Below, one piece after another: positions 16,551 through 24,367 of a DNA stretch of 40,884 nucleotides. Position 1 is the first letter of the stretch. Each line of letters starts with the position of its first letter. The stretch covers positions 1 to 40,884 of the forward strand of contig CADARO010000003.1 of assembly GCA_902790345.1 (NCBI GenBank), given 5' to 3'. Origin of the DNA: an uncultured Eubacteriales bacterium (GTDB lineage: Bacteria; Bacillota; Clostridia; Christensenellales; Aristaeellaceae). The position numbers were made by a program, and so were the translations under genes. Below the pieces are notes generated by a model, which was not told the DNA's origin, made no database searches, and saw only the letters and a list, made by a program, of their open reading frames with translations.

Positions 16551-16579
16551 ACCGCCGGAAGCCAGTCGGCTTCCGGCGG
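16551..16579 (-). terminator. 12-bp hairpin between the nucleotidase-like gene and moxR
   Basis: Perfect stem CCGCCGGAAGCC / GGCTTCCGGCGG with a 4-nt loop, followed on the minus strand by only TTTGAG. The short T tract suggests a leaky terminator or an mRNA-stabilising hairpin that sets the relative expression of the moxR cluster. Confidence 0.65.
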
Positions 16580-16596
16580 CGCGTTGTCAATACCAA

Positions 16597-17463
16597 TCAA
16601 TCCAGCACCTGAGTGATCCGACCCTGAACCTCGGCGTACTCCTCGCCAATCACGTTGCCCAGCTCGCTGGCCAGATACATCCACACCACGTCGCGCACCA
16701 CGGCGGTGGTCACGCAGCTCTTCTCGTTGGCCTCGGCGGCCGCCTTGATGATGTAGGAGGAATCCATGCCGTTGAAGTTGGCGTTGCTGGTGATCACGGC
16801 GTAGGTGGCCTCGGGGTCGAAGGGCTGGCCGTTCACCTCGGTGATGGTCACGCGGCCCAGGGAATTGGCGGTGAACCACTTCTCGTTGTACGCCTCGCCC
16901 TTGTCGTATTCCACGGAGAAGTCCAGCGTGTACTTGAGGCCGGACACCTGCATGAAGGAGGCGCAGGCGTCGGCCCACTCCTCGCCGTAGGGCAGGGCCT
17001 GGGAAGCGGCCTCCAGCGCCTCGGCCAGCTGCGCGCCGGTCATGTACACCACGGCCACCTTGTTGGGATAGGGCAGCACCTCGGCCAGCTGCTCCGCGCC
17101 GAACTTGCCCTCGGGGATGTCGGCGCGCAGGTTGCCGCCGTTCCACAGAGCCACGATGTGATCCGCGTCCGCGTCCACGGCGGTGATGCCCGCGGTCACG
17201 TCGTCTTCCTCAAAGTAGGCGTTGATCTCGCCGGACACGGCGAACCAGCGCAGCGCGTCCGTCCAGAAATCGCCCAGATTGGTCTCGCCCATGCGGGCGG
17301 CGTCATCCGCGCCGTAAAGCGGGGCACCCGCATAGGCTTCCAGCGTGTCGTCCAGCTCGATCTGGTTGCCGTGGGCGTCCGTGAAGGTCAGGGCCAGGGC
17401 GGTGGAGCTCAGCGCCAGGCACAGGGCCAGAGCCAGGCTCAGGATTTTCAGCCAGTTTTTCAT
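16597..17463 (-). CDS. Secreted 5'-nucleotidase C-terminal-domain protein lacking the metallophosphatase domain
   Basis: Exported protein of 288 residues: signal peptide MKNWLKILSLALALCLALSS, then a domain matching the C-terminal substrate-binding domain of UshA-type 5'-nucleotidases. Visible family segments are GETNLGDFWTDALR, LWNGGNLRADIPEGKFGAEQ, LPYPNKVAVVYMTGAQLAEA, QVSGLKYTLD and the C-terminal FNGMDSSYI region. In full enzymes this domain binds the nucleotide while a separate N-terminal metallophosphoesterase domain hydrolyses it. Here the metal-binding domain is absent, so hydrolysis is unlikely and a binding or sensing role is possible. ATG 17463 follows GAGGAGGA at good spacing. It has its own promoter and a leader of about 170 nt. 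A short extra N-terminal stretch (TFTDAHGNQIELDDTL) precedes the domain. Confidence 0.85.
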   Translation of the reverse strand: MKNWLKILSLALALCLALSSTALALTFTDAHGNQIELDDTLEAYAGAPLYGADDAARMGETNLGDFWTDALRWFAVSGEINAYFEEDDVTAGITAVDADADHIVALWNGGNLRADIPEGKFGAEQLAEVLPYPNKVAVVYMTGAQLAEALEAASQALPYGEEWADACASFMQVSGLKYTLDFSVEYDKGEAYNEKWFTANSLGRVTITEVNGQPFDPEATYAVITSNANFNGMDSSYIIKAAAEANEKSCVTTAVVRDVVWMYLASELGNVIGEEYAEVQGRITQVLD

Positions 17464-17635
17464 GATGATCTTCCTCCTCGATGACGTGTATTTTTGGGGC
17501 GGCCGCTCCGGAAAAGCAAAAGGCGCCAACAGCCCTCCTGGGGAGAGCCGATGACACCTTCATGATGCCGTCATTTCCGAAAAGGCTCCGGTTGAAACGG
17601 TCCGCTTCTGCGAACATCGCCGACTTCTGCCGACT
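17464..17635 (-). promoter_or_regulatory. Long structured 5' leader of the nucleotidase-like gene
   Basis: About 170 nt lie between the inferred transcription start and the ATG. On the minus strand it contains GCTCTCC/GGAGGGC (3-nt loop), a partial palindrome with arms ATGAC and GTCAT, and GGCGCC followed by TTTTGCTTTT. It does not match any riboswitch I can recognise by eye. Structure is suggestive, not proven. Confidence 0.4.
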
Positions 17636-17641
17636 GGGTTA

Positions 17642-17671
17642 ATCCTATCACAGGGCGGTCGGCGCTGTCAA
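17642..17671 (-). promoter_or_regulatory. Sigma-A promoter of the nucleotidase-like gene
   Basis: Minus strand TTGACA (17671-17666), 18 nt, TAGGAT (17647-17642). It lies just after the stop of the Gfo/Idh gene at 17694. Confidence 0.78.
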
Positions 17672-17693
17672 TTTAAGAGTGGGTTACGCGCCC

Positions 17694-18704
17694 TCACAGG
17701 CAGACCTCCTGCCCCAGCCGGGAGGACAGGCGGGCAGCGTCCAGCAGGCGGGACAGGCGCAGCGCCTCCTCCAGGGGCACGAAGTACTCCTCCTCGCCCC
17801 GCAGCGCCCGGGCGATATGGGGGTAGATCTCGTACTCGTCGCCGTAGATCTGGCCCGTGATTTTCTCGGTGTACTCGGTGATGGCGGTGTTGCTGCGGTA
17901 TTCCTTCTCCCCCACCTTCTCGGGCAGATTCGCCTGATAGACGTGGATGGTGTCGCCCTGCACGATGATGGTGCCCCGGTCGCCCTGGATCACCCAGGCG
18001 GGATAGGGGCCCGCCGCGATGAGGTACTCCGACACCACGGTCACGCCGTCCTCCGTGTGGCAGATGACCCGCAGGTTGTCCTCGCCGTCATTGGGGTTGA
18101 TGATCTGGCGCAGGTTTCCGTACACCCGGGTCACGGGAGAGGACACCAGCTGCAGGGGCTGATCCACCAGATGGGGACCCCAGTTGAGCAGGTAGCCGCC
18201 ACCGAACCGGCGCTCGGTCTGCCAGTCGCGGCGCAGGCCAAAGGTGGTGGCGCTGCGGCGCACCTCGAACACCCGGCCGATGTCGCCCCGGTCGATGATG
18301 GCCCGCAGCTGGCGCAGGTCCGCGCCGAAGCGGGCGGGCAGCCAGGGCAGGAGCTTTCGCCCCGTCACCTGCTGGGCGGCGATCATGCGCTCGGCGTCCC
18401 GGGCGTTGGTGGCCCAGGGCTTGGTCACCAGCACGTGGGAGCCCGCCATCAGGCTGTCGATGGCCATCTGCGCGTGCTGATATGAGCGGGTGACGATGAT
18501 GGTGAATTCCGGCTTCACCTCGGCCAGCATTTTATGATAGTCCTCGTAGATGGGGCAGTGGAATCGGGCGGCGGCCTTCTCCTGGGCCTCCGGGTCGATG
18601 TCGCACACGGCGACCACCTGGAAGTCGTCCTTATATCTCTCCACCGGGCCGGCGTGCATGGTGCTGCCGTTGCGGCCGTAGCCGATGATGGCGGTGCGGA
18701 TCAT
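17694..18704 (-). CDS. Gfo/Idh/MocA family oxidoreductase
   Basis: NAD(P)-dependent sugar or polyol dehydrogenase-type protein of 336 residues. The N-terminal Rossmann fold begins MIRTAIIGYGRNGSTMHAGP, followed by VVAVCDIDPEAQEKAAARF. The conserved Lys-Pro dinucleotide-domain motif is VLVTKPWATN. The C-terminal sheet domain has GGGYLLNWGPHLVDQPLQLV with the usual catalytic-region His. Starts at ATG 18704 after AAAAGGAG. It follows two TIM-barrel isomerase genes closely, so the three form an operon driven from 20387-20415. The substrate cannot be read from sequence; sugars, inositols and glycosides are all used by this family. No terminator was recognised after it. Confidence 0.93.
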   Translation of the reverse strand: MIRTAIIGYGRNGSTMHAGPVERYKDDFQVVAVCDIDPEAQEKAAARFHCPIYEDYHKMLAEVKPEFTIIVTRSYQHAQMAIDSLMAGSHVLVTKPWATNARDAERMIAAQQVTGRKLLPWLPARFGADLRQLRAIIDRGDIGRVFEVRRSATTFGLRRDWQTERRFGGGYLLNWGPHLVDQPLQLVSSPVTRVYGNLRQIINPNDGEDNLRVICHTEDGVTVVSEYLIAAGPYPAWVIQGDRGTIIVQGDTIHVYQANLPEKVGEKEYRSNTAITEYTEKITGQIYGDEYEIYPHIARALRGEEEYFVPLEEALRLSRLLDAARLSSRLGQEVCL

Positions 18705-18724
18705 GATGCGTCACTCCTTTTCCC

Positions 18725-19543
18725 TCAGTTGTAGGCGATGCCGGCGGCCTCCAGCAGGCCTGTCAGCGCCTTATGCGCCTTTTCAAACAGCTCCGGGCCG
18801 GTGAAGCCGCGCATGCGCCCGGCCACGGCCAGGTGCGGCTCCAGGGTGAGGAACATGTCCTCGCCGGCGAACACGGGCAGAATCTCTCTCAGCTGCGCGT
18901 CGCCCTCCCCGGCGGGCACGATCACCCCGTCCGACCGGCGGGAGTCCTTGATGTGCATGTACACGATGGCATCCCGCAGCCGGGGCAGGCACTCATCGAA
19001 GGGCGCTTCCCCCGCCGCCACGAAATTCGACGGGTCGAACACCGCCCGCAGCGCCGGATGGTTCACGCTCTTCACGATGTCCTCGCAGCGGGCGCTCTTC
19101 TCGCCGTAGATGCCCGCCTCGTTCTCGTGCATCAGGGTGACGCCGGCATCGGCGGCGATGTCCGCCATCTTGCCAAGCCGGTCCATCACCTCGCCCCGGC
19201 GGGCGTCCAGTTCATTTTTGTCCATGTAGAAGGAGAACACGCGCACCCGGGGGCAGCCCATGAGGCGGGCGATCTCCACGGCGCGGCGGGTCTGATCCAG
19301 GCAGAGGGCCGCGTCCTCCGCGATGGGAGTCTTGCCCACGGGGGAGCCGATGGAGCTGACCCCCATGCCCCGGGCCTCCAGGGCGGCGCGAATTTCCTTC
19401 AGCCGCCCGTCGGACAGCTCCATCACGTTCATGTTGTCCACCGACCGCAGCGACAGAAAGCGCACGTTCAGCTTCTCCATCTCGTCCAGCTGCTCGTTCA
19501 GGTTGGGAGAAATTTCATCCGCGAAACAACTCAGCGTATACAT
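18725..19543 (-). CDS. Sugar phosphate isomerase/epimerase (TIM barrel)
   Basis: Xylose-isomerase-like TIM-barrel protein of 272 residues, cytoplasmic. Visible elements are MYTLSCFADEISPNLNEQLD, metal-ligand-type segments VTLMHENEAGIYGEKSARC (Glu), LRAVFDPSNF (Asp) and VYMHIKDSRR (His), and a terminal FLTLEPHL (Glu). This is the expected metal set for the family. ATG 19543 lies inside the 3' end of the preceding gene (13-nt overlap), with GGAGG seven nt upstream, so translation is coupled. The longer open frame to 19618 is a shadow of the neighbour. Probably works with the adjacent Gfo/Idh dehydrogenase on one carbohydrate. Confidence 0.92.
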   Translation of the reverse strand: MYTLSCFADEISPNLNEQLDEMEKLNVRFLSLRSVDNMNVMELSDGRLKEIRAALEARGMGVSSIGSPVGKTPIAEDAALCLDQTRRAVEIARLMGCPRVRVFSFYMDKNELDARRGEVMDRLGKMADIAADAGVTLMHENEAGIYGEKSARCEDIVKSVNHPALRAVFDPSNFVAAGEAPFDECLPRLRDAIVYMHIKDSRRSDGVIVPAGEGDAQLREILPVFAGEDMFLTLEPHLAVAGRMRGFTGPELFEKAHKALTGLLEAAGIAYN

Positions 19544-20334
19544 TTGAGCTCCTCCTCGTAGCGGCGCATGGTGTTCAGCTCCTCGGCCAGATAGCCGGGG
19601 CGGTCCCAGTTGATCCACTCCCCGCTGAGCCAGCCCTCATAGCCCATGCCCATCAGGTCACGCAGCGCCAGTCTGTGGTCGATCACGTTGCCCTCGATGG
19701 GCAGGAATTTCAGCCCGCCCACGTAGGTGCCGCCGTGGATGTGCACATGGCGGATGTAGGGCCGCAGCAGGCCGAAGGTCTCCTCCATGTCCGCGTGGGC
19801 CGCCAGCAGCGGGTGCATGAGATCCCAGTTCACGCCCACGTGCCGGCCCCGGCAGCGCCGCATCACCCGGGCCACGTGCTCCGGCTCGCACCAGCTGTCG
19901 TGGGTCTCGACGCACAGGCACACGTCCGCCTCGCCGATCTCGGCGGAAAGGGCGTCCAGCGCCCCGGCCATCTGGTCGATGGCCTCGCCCCGGGTCTGGC
20001 CCTCGTCGATGGGCCCGCCGAACACCCGCATCCGGGGAATGCCCAGGTCCACGCACAGCTCGATGGACCGGCGCGCGGCGTCCAGCGCGGCGCTCAGGCC
20101 GCTCCGGCTGGCCAGGCGCACGGAGGTGGCCAGGCAGCAGAGGACAACCGGGCTGTCCGCCATGATCCGGCGCGCCTCCCGCCGCTGATCGGCGGGCATG
20201 TCCGGCTCGATGCCATGGCCGTGGCCGCTGTCGATCCGGGGCTCGAAGCCCGCGTAGCCCGTCGCCTTCGCCAGGTCCAGCGCCTCTTTCAGCGTCGCCT
20301 CCGGGCAGGAAAAGCTCATGAAGGAATATTTCAT
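19531..20334 (-). CDS. Sugar phosphate isomerase/epimerase (TIM barrel)
   Basis: Second xylose-isomerase-like TIM-barrel protein, 267 residues. Family features are YAGFEPRIDSGHGHGIEPDM, CLCVETHDSW (metal Glu), VGVNWDLMHP (Asp), VHIHGGTYVG (His) and WLSGEWINWD (Glu). It is only distantly similar to the next gene, so this is not a recent duplication. ATG 20334 follows GAGGGG; the longer open frame would begin inside the promoter region. First gene of a three-gene operon with the second isomerase and the Gfo/Idh dehydrogenase. Divergent from the aldo/keto reductase gene. Confidence 0.92.
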   Translation of the reverse strand: MKYSFMSFSCPEATLKEALDLAKATGYAGFEPRIDSGHGHGIEPDMPADQRREARRIMADSPVVLCCLATSVRLASRSGLSAALDAARRSIELCVDLGIPRMRVFGGPIDEGQTRGEAIDQMAGALDALSAEIGEADVCLCVETHDSWCEPEHVARVMRRCRGRHVGVNWDLMHPLLAAHADMEETFGLLRPYIRHVHIHGGTYVGGLKFLPIEGNVIDHRLALRDLMGMGYEGWLSGEWINWDRPGYLAEELNTMRRYEEELKCIR

Positions 20335-20386
20335 AGACCGCCCCTCTTTCTCTCCCGATGTGCCGCCGCCTCGCGCGGCCGCCTTC

Positions 20387-20415
20387 ATTGTAGCACGAAC
20401 GGGCGGGATATTCAA
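20387..20415 (-). promoter_or_regulatory. Promoter of the isomerase/dehydrogenase operon
   Basis: Minus strand TTGAAT (20415-20410), 17 nt, TACAAT (20392-20387). It is divergent to the plus-strand promoter at 20445, with the two -35 boxes about 30 nt apart, so a shared regulator could act on both. Confidence 0.82.
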
Positions 20416-20444
20416 CGGCGTTTTGCCGCCTGAGCCGAATTGGC

Positions 20445-20472
20445 TTGACAACGCGCCCCGCGGGTGTATAAT
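20445..20472 (+). promoter_or_regulatory. Promoter of the YghZ-like aldo/keto reductase gene
   Basis: TTGACA (20445-20450), 16 nt, TATAAT (20467-20472). The start codon is 39 nt further, preceded by GCGAGGAGGAAT. Confidence 0.88.
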
Positions 20473-20510
20473 CAAAGCATCGGAAAAAACACCGCGAGGA
20501 GGAATCGCCC

Positions 20511-21500
20511 ATGACCTACATCCCCGCTGAGACCCGCTACGACACCATGGCCTACCGGCGCTGCGGCAAGAGCGGCATCCTGCTGCCCGCCATCTCCCTG
20601 GGCTTGTGGCACAACTTCGGCGACATCACGCCCTACGGCGTGCAGCAGTCCATTCTGCGCACCGCCTTCGACAACGGCATCACCCACTTCGACCTGGCCA
20701 ACAACTACGGCCCGCCCTATGGCGAGGCGGAGCGCAACTTCGGCCGCCACATGCTGCAGGACTGGAAGCCCCATCGCGACGAGCTGATCATCTCCACCAA
20801 GGCAGGCTACGACATGTGGAAAGGCCCCTACGGCGACCACGGCAGCCGCAAGTACCTCATCGCCAGCCTGGATCAGAGCCTGAAGCGCATGAACCTGGAC
20901 TACGTGGACATCTTCTATCACCATCGCCCCGACCCGGACACCCCCATCGAGGAGACCATGGGCGCGCTGGATCAGATCGTTCGCAGCGGCAAGGCGCTGT
21001 ATGTGGGCATTTCCAACTACAACCCCCAGCAGGCAAAGGAAGCCTTCCGGGTGCTGCGCGAGCTGGGCACCCCCTGCCTCATCCAGCAGAACAGCTACTC
21101 CATGTTCAACCGCCGGGTGGAGGAGGGCCTCACCGACACCCTCCGGGAGGAGAAGGTGGGCCTGATCTGCTTCGCACCGCTGCAGGGCGGACTGCTCACC
21201 GACCGCTACCTCAACGGCATCCCCGCCGATTCCCGCGCGGGCCACGATCCCCGCTTCCTGAAGCCGGACGCCATCACGGAGGACAAGCTGGTGAAGATCC
21301 GCGCGCTGAACGAGCTGGCGAAGAACCGCGGGCAGAAGCTGAGCCAGATGGCGCTGCAGTGGGTGCTGCGGGACGAGGTGGTCACCTCCGCGCTGATCGG
21401 CGCCAGCCGGCCCAGCCAGGTCATCGACAACGTGCAGGCCGCCCACGGCCCGGCGTTCATGGCGGACGAGCTGAGCGAGATCGACCGCATCCTGGCCTGA
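20511..21500 (+). CDS. gpr: L-glyceraldehyde 3-phosphate reductase-type aldo/keto reductase (YghZ/Gpr)
   Basis: NADPH-dependent aldo/keto reductase of 329 residues (AKR14 / YghZ type), cytoplasmic. It tracks E. coli YghZ closely: RYDTMAYRRCGKSGILLPAI, LGLWHNFG, THFDLANNYGPPYGEAERNF, ELIISTKAGYDMWKGPYG, SRKYLIASLDQSLKRMNLDY. Catalytic Asp and Tyr lie in FDLANNY, Lys in STKAGYD, and His in IFYHHRPD. The coenzyme-binding end LIGASRPSQVIDNV is present. YghZ homologues reduce L-glyceraldehyde 3-phosphate and methylglyoxal, a detoxification role; the physiological substrate here is not proven. ATG 20511 follows GAGGAGG. Single-gene unit with a consensus promoter and a bidirectional terminator. Confidence 0.95.
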   Translation: MTYIPAETRYDTMAYRRCGKSGILLPAISLGLWHNFGDITPYGVQQSILRTAFDNGITHFDLANNYGPPYGEAERNFGRHMLQDWKPHRDELIISTKAGYDMWKGPYGDHGSRKYLIASLDQSLKRMNLDYVDIFYHHRPDPDTPIEETMGALDQIVRSGKALYVGISNYNPQQAKEAFRVLRELGTPCLIQQNSYSMFNRRVEEGLTDTLREEKVGLICFAPLQGGLLTDRYLNGIPADSRAGHDPRFLKPDAITEDKLVKIRALNELAKNRGQKLSQMALQWVLRDEVVTSALIGASRPSQVIDNVQAAHGPAFMADELSEIDRILA

Positions 21501-21510
21501 CAACGCTCAT

Positions 21511-21549
21511 AAAAAACCATCCCGGCCAATTCCGGTCGGGATGGTTTTT
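21511..21549. terminator. Bidirectional intrinsic terminator
   Basis: ACCATCCCGGCC, 6-nt loop, GGTCGGGATGGT, with six A before and T5 after. It serves both convergent genes: gpr (plus) and the second aldo/keto reductase (minus, stop at 21552). Confidence 0.95.
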
Positions 21550-21551
21550 CG

Positions 21552-22466
21552 TTACAGCGTGTAGCAGCTCTCCGCGAAGAAGGGCCGGTCGCGCACCGTT
21601 TCCAGCCGGGCGGCCAGCAGGGCCCGCTCGGCCTCCGTCAGGGGCTGGGCCAGGGCCTCGTCGATGTGCTCCACGGCGAAGCGGAAGTGATCGAAGTTGC
21701 CCGGCGGCACCAGGGTGTCCACCCCCAGGGAGAGGGCGTACTTCATGGCCGCCAGCAGCAGCGCCGGCTCCTCGTCCACGTCGATGGGCTTGCACCAGGA
21801 CTTGGGGTATTTCGAAGCGTAGCGCTCCTCGTCCGTCCAGCTCCGCTCGATCATGGACTTCATGCACAGCAGGCCCACGCCCTTCTCCTTCGCCACCTTC
21901 GCCAGCGTGCCGCCCATGCCGTGGGCCATGTTCATGTGCCAGTTGAAGGGGAACAGCACCGTGTCGAAGTCGTAAAGCTCCAGCGCCTTCAGCGCCACGG
22001 CCTCGCTGTGGGCCGTGATGCCCAGCTTCCGCGCGACGCCCTTTTCCTTCATGTCCCGCATCAGCTCCATGACGCCGCCGGGACCGAAGGCGATCTCGAT
22101 GTCCTCCATTTTGGAGAGGGCGTGCATCTGATACACATCGAAGTAGTCCGTGCGTAGCAGGCGGCGGGACTCCTCCATCAGCGCCTCCGCCTCCTTGCGG
22201 GTGCGGGCCTCCGTCTTGCAGGCCAGATACACGTTTTTGCGGTAGGGAACCAGCGAATGACCCAGCATCAGCTGGGCGTCGCCGTAGGTGGGGGCCACGT
22301 CGAAGTAGTTCACGCCCTGCTCGACGGCCCAGGCCACATACCGGTCGGAGGCCGCCTGACCGTCGCCGGGCATGACCGTCTGGCCGTAGCGCCCCGCCGA
22401 CACGATGCCGCCATAGGTCACGGCGGAAATCTCATAGCCCGTGTTTCCAAATTTGCGATGCTTCAT
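21552..22466 (-). CDS. Aldo/keto reductase
   Basis: NAD(P)H-dependent aldo/keto reductase of 304 residues, cytoplasmic. Starts MKHRKFGNTGYEISAVTYGG, the common AKR opening. The catalytic tetrad is recognisable as Asp and Tyr in NYFDVAPTYGDAQ, Lys in LACKTEART, and His in DVYQMHALS. LVPPGNFDHFRFAVEH is the coenzyme-binding end. ATG 22466 is preferred since AAAGGATGG precedes it and the homologous N-terminus begins there. An in-frame ATG at 22493 overlaps the upstream stop (ATGA) and would add nine residues. It is the third gene of an operon with a Gfo/Idh protein and a GNAT acetyltransferase. Substrate unknown. Confidence 0.93.
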   Translation of the reverse strand: MKHRKFGNTGYEISAVTYGGIVSAGRYGQTVMPGDGQAASDRYVAWAVEQGVNYFDVAPTYGDAQLMLGHSLVPYRKNVYLACKTEARTRKEAEALMEESRRLLRTDYFDVYQMHALSKMEDIEIAFGPGGVMELMRDMKEKGVARKLGITAHSEAVALKALELYDFDTVLFPFNWHMNMAHGMGGTLAKVAKEKGVGLLCMKSMIERSWTDEERYASKYPKSWCKPIDVDEEPALLLAAMKYALSLGVDTLVPPGNFDHFRFAVEHIDEALAQPLTEAERALLAARLETVRDRPFFAESCYTL

Positions 22467-22489
22467 GCCGCTTCCATCCTTTCTTCTGG

Positions 22490-23008
22490 TCATGTCCTGA
22501 TGATGTAACGCCGAATCGTTTCCTCAAAGCGCTGGCTGTAAAACTCAGCGTCCAGCGCGCCGCCGCATTTCACAATGACGCCCGCCGAGGCCGCGTTGCC
22601 CGCCTCGCAGGTGATGACCACGTCGCGCACGCCCGCCGCCCGGCACACCTTCACCGCCTCTTGCAGCATAAAGGACGCATAGCCCTTTCGCCGCTCCGTG
22701 GGGTGTACGGAATAGCCCACGTGCCCGGCCTCCGTCAGGATGAATTCGCTGAACACCGGGCGTATGTTCACCATGCCGACGACACAACCGTCCGCCTCCC
22801 GCAGGCAGAGATACGTGGGCTCCGGCGGGTCGTGGGCCAGGTCAGCGTCAATCTTCTCCAGCCACGCTTCGTAGGTGGATTCCCGAAGGAACCGATCCAG
22901 GGAGCCGCTGCCGTGTACCTCTTCGCCGCGCTCGTGGAACGCGCGGATGTAATCCAAGGCCCGCTCTTTGTATTCCATGGCCGGCAGAACCAGCCTCACG
23001 CCCTCCAT
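22490..23008 (-). CDS. GNAT family N-acetyltransferase
   Basis: Acetyl-CoA-dependent N-acetyltransferase of 172 residues. The acetyl-CoA-binding motif A is GYSVHPTERRKGYASFMLQ, preceded by strand YLCLREADGCVVGMVNIRPV. The N-terminal LVLPAMEYKERALDYIRAFH and later GNAASAGVIVKCGGAL are typical of the RimJ-like and YjcK-like GNATs common in Firmicutes. It starts 18 nt after the Gfo/Idh stop with GGGAG upstream. Operon context suggests acetylation of a metabolite in the same carbohydrate pathway, but small GNATs of this group are promiscuous in location, so the acceptor is unknown. Confidence 0.92.
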   Translation of the reverse strand: MEGVRLVLPAMEYKERALDYIRAFHERGEEVHGSGSLDRFLRESTYEAWLEKIDADLAHDPPEPTYLCLREADGCVVGMVNIRPVFSEFILTEAGHVGYSVHPTERRKGYASFMLQEAVKVCRAAGVRDVVITCEAGNAASAGVIVKCGGALDAEFYSQRFEETIRRYIIRT

Positions 23009-23026
23009 CGGCTCCGCTCCCTTCGC

Positions 23027-24166
23027 TCACAGCATTGCCCAGTTCTCATAGCAGTGCACCAGCCTGTCCTTCAGGCCGGGCACCCACACCATGCCGTCGT
23101 CCTCGCGCACCGCGTCCGCCGGAAAAACCTCCGCCTCGGGCCGCTTTTCGCGAAGCATGGCCATGGCCCGGGTGTGGCGGATGGCCGCCTCCGCCGGGCA
23201 GGGCAGAGCCGCGTCGCCGCCGCGGGCCAGGGCGATGGCCGTCTCCAGCTTGTGGTCGCAGCCGCCGGTGCTGCTGACGCCGTAATCCTTCACCGTGCCG
23301 TCCCTGAACGCGGCGATCAGCCGGTCGCCGTTCTCGCCCAGTGCGCCGTAGCGCACGACGGCGTTCTCGAATTCGTATTCAAAGGCCGGATTCTGCCAGC
23401 CCTCCGGGCCGGTGGCGTGGGAGGCCACAAAGAACATCCGCGCGCCGTTCTCCAGCCGCGCGTCCATCACGATGGTGTCGAACATCTCGATGTCGTTGGC
23501 TCGCAGGGTGTCCACCGCCATGTCCTTCACGTCCACGCCCCCATACCCCTGGCCCGTGAGCCAGAGCATGTTCTCGATGTAGTGGGCCGTGGCGTTGGAG
23601 GCCACGTTGTCGAAGATGGCCGCGCCGGAAGCGTCCCGCTTCTTGCCGGCCCAGCCCAGGCCCCGCTTGTAGTAGCTGATGGGCCGGGGCCACAGCACGA
23701 TGCTCCGCATGGCCAGGGGCCGGCCCAACAGCCCCGCGTCCACATCCGCCTTCAGCGCCAGCATGGCCGGATCGTAGCACCACTGAAAGCCGATGGCCAG
23801 GGTCTTGCCCGTCTCATCCCGGGCCGCCATCATGCGCTCCACATCCTCCACCGTGGCGGCGGCCGGCTTCTCGCAGAGCACGTGGCTGCCGTGGGTCAGG
23901 CAGTAGACCGCCTGATGGGCGTGAAACTGAATCGGCGTGCTGATCACCGCCAGATCGGCGGTGTTCTGCGCATAGAACGCCTCCACCGTGTCGAAAAACC
24001 GGACGCCTGTCGCCACCAGCTCGTCGTAAAAGCGGGATGTGGCGGCGTAGGGATCCACCACGCCCGCCAGCGTCGCGCCGCGCTCCGCGCCATGATCCAG
24101 CATCTCGCGCACATAGCCCGTGCCGTATCCGCCCACGCCCACCAGCAGCACCGTCAGTTCACTCAT
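23027..24166 (-). CDS. Gfo/Idh/MocA family oxidoreductase
   Basis: Second dehydrogenase of this family, 379 residues. Rossmann fold starts SELTVLLVGVGGYGTGYVRE (GxGxxG); LAVISTPIQFHAHQAVYCL and SHVLCEKPAAATVEDVERMM give the conserved Glu-Lys-Pro motif. The C-terminal domain contains SGAAIFDNVASNATAHYIEN. It differs strongly from the protein at 17694, so the two are not recent duplicates. ATG 24166 is the family start and follows GGAGAGAGGAG. The frame is open far upstream, but only through a purine-rich repeat and hairpin DNA. It probably leads the operon with GNAT and the aldo/keto reductase; no clear promoter was found in the repeat-rich upstream region. Confidence 0.92.
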   Translation of the reverse strand: MSELTVLLVGVGGYGTGYVREMLDHGAERGATLAGVVDPYAATSRFYDELVATGVRFFDTVEAFYAQNTADLAVISTPIQFHAHQAVYCLTHGSHVLCEKPAAATVEDVERMMAARDETGKTLAIGFQWCYDPAMLALKADVDAGLLGRPLAMRSIVLWPRPISYYKRGLGWAGKKRDASGAAIFDNVASNATAHYIENMLWLTGQGYGGVDVKDMAVDTLRANDIEMFDTIVMDARLENGARMFFVASHATGPEGWQNPAFEYEFENAVVRYGALGENGDRLIAAFRDGTVKDYGVSSTGGCDHKLETAIALARGGDAALPCPAEAAIRHTRAMAMLREKRPEAEVFPADAVREDDGMVWVPGLKDRLVHCYENWAML

Positions 24167-24190
24167 TCTCCTCTCTCCTCTCCATGCTAT

Positions 24191-24232
24191 CTGACTCTCT
24201 TCTCTCTTCCCTTTTCTCTTTTCTCTCTTCTC
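24191..24232. repeat. 7-bp tandem repeat array, polypurine on the minus strand
   Basis: Six consecutive heptads on the plus strand, one degenerate (CTGACTC), then TCTTCTC, TCTTCCC, TTTTCTC, TTTTCTC, TCTTCTC. On the transcribed strand this gives about 38 uninterrupted purines, ending about 25 nt before the Gfo/Idh start codon. It therefore lies in the 5' leader of that gene. Same 7-bp period as the arrays at 7563, 35957 and 36158 but a different sequence. Confidence 0.8.
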
Positions 24233-24297
24233 AAAAAAGCGAAGCGCCATTGATACTTCGCCCCGCCTCCCCTTTCCCGTTCGCCCCAAATCTGAAA

Positions 24298-24329
24298 GTC
24301 GCGGCCGGCCGATCTTTGCCGGCCGCGAC
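24298..24329. repeat. 12-bp hairpin palindrome downstream of asnS
   Basis: GTCGCGGCCGGC, 8-nt loop, GCCGGCCGCGAC. On the minus strand it is followed by TTTCAG, so it could be the asnS terminator, though its T tract is short. It is in the same gene-free 275 nt as the hairpin at 24368 and the polypurine array. Confidence 0.6.
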
Positions 24330-24367
24330 GAGCGACCCCAAAAAGGAATCAAACAAGCTGTACCGAA

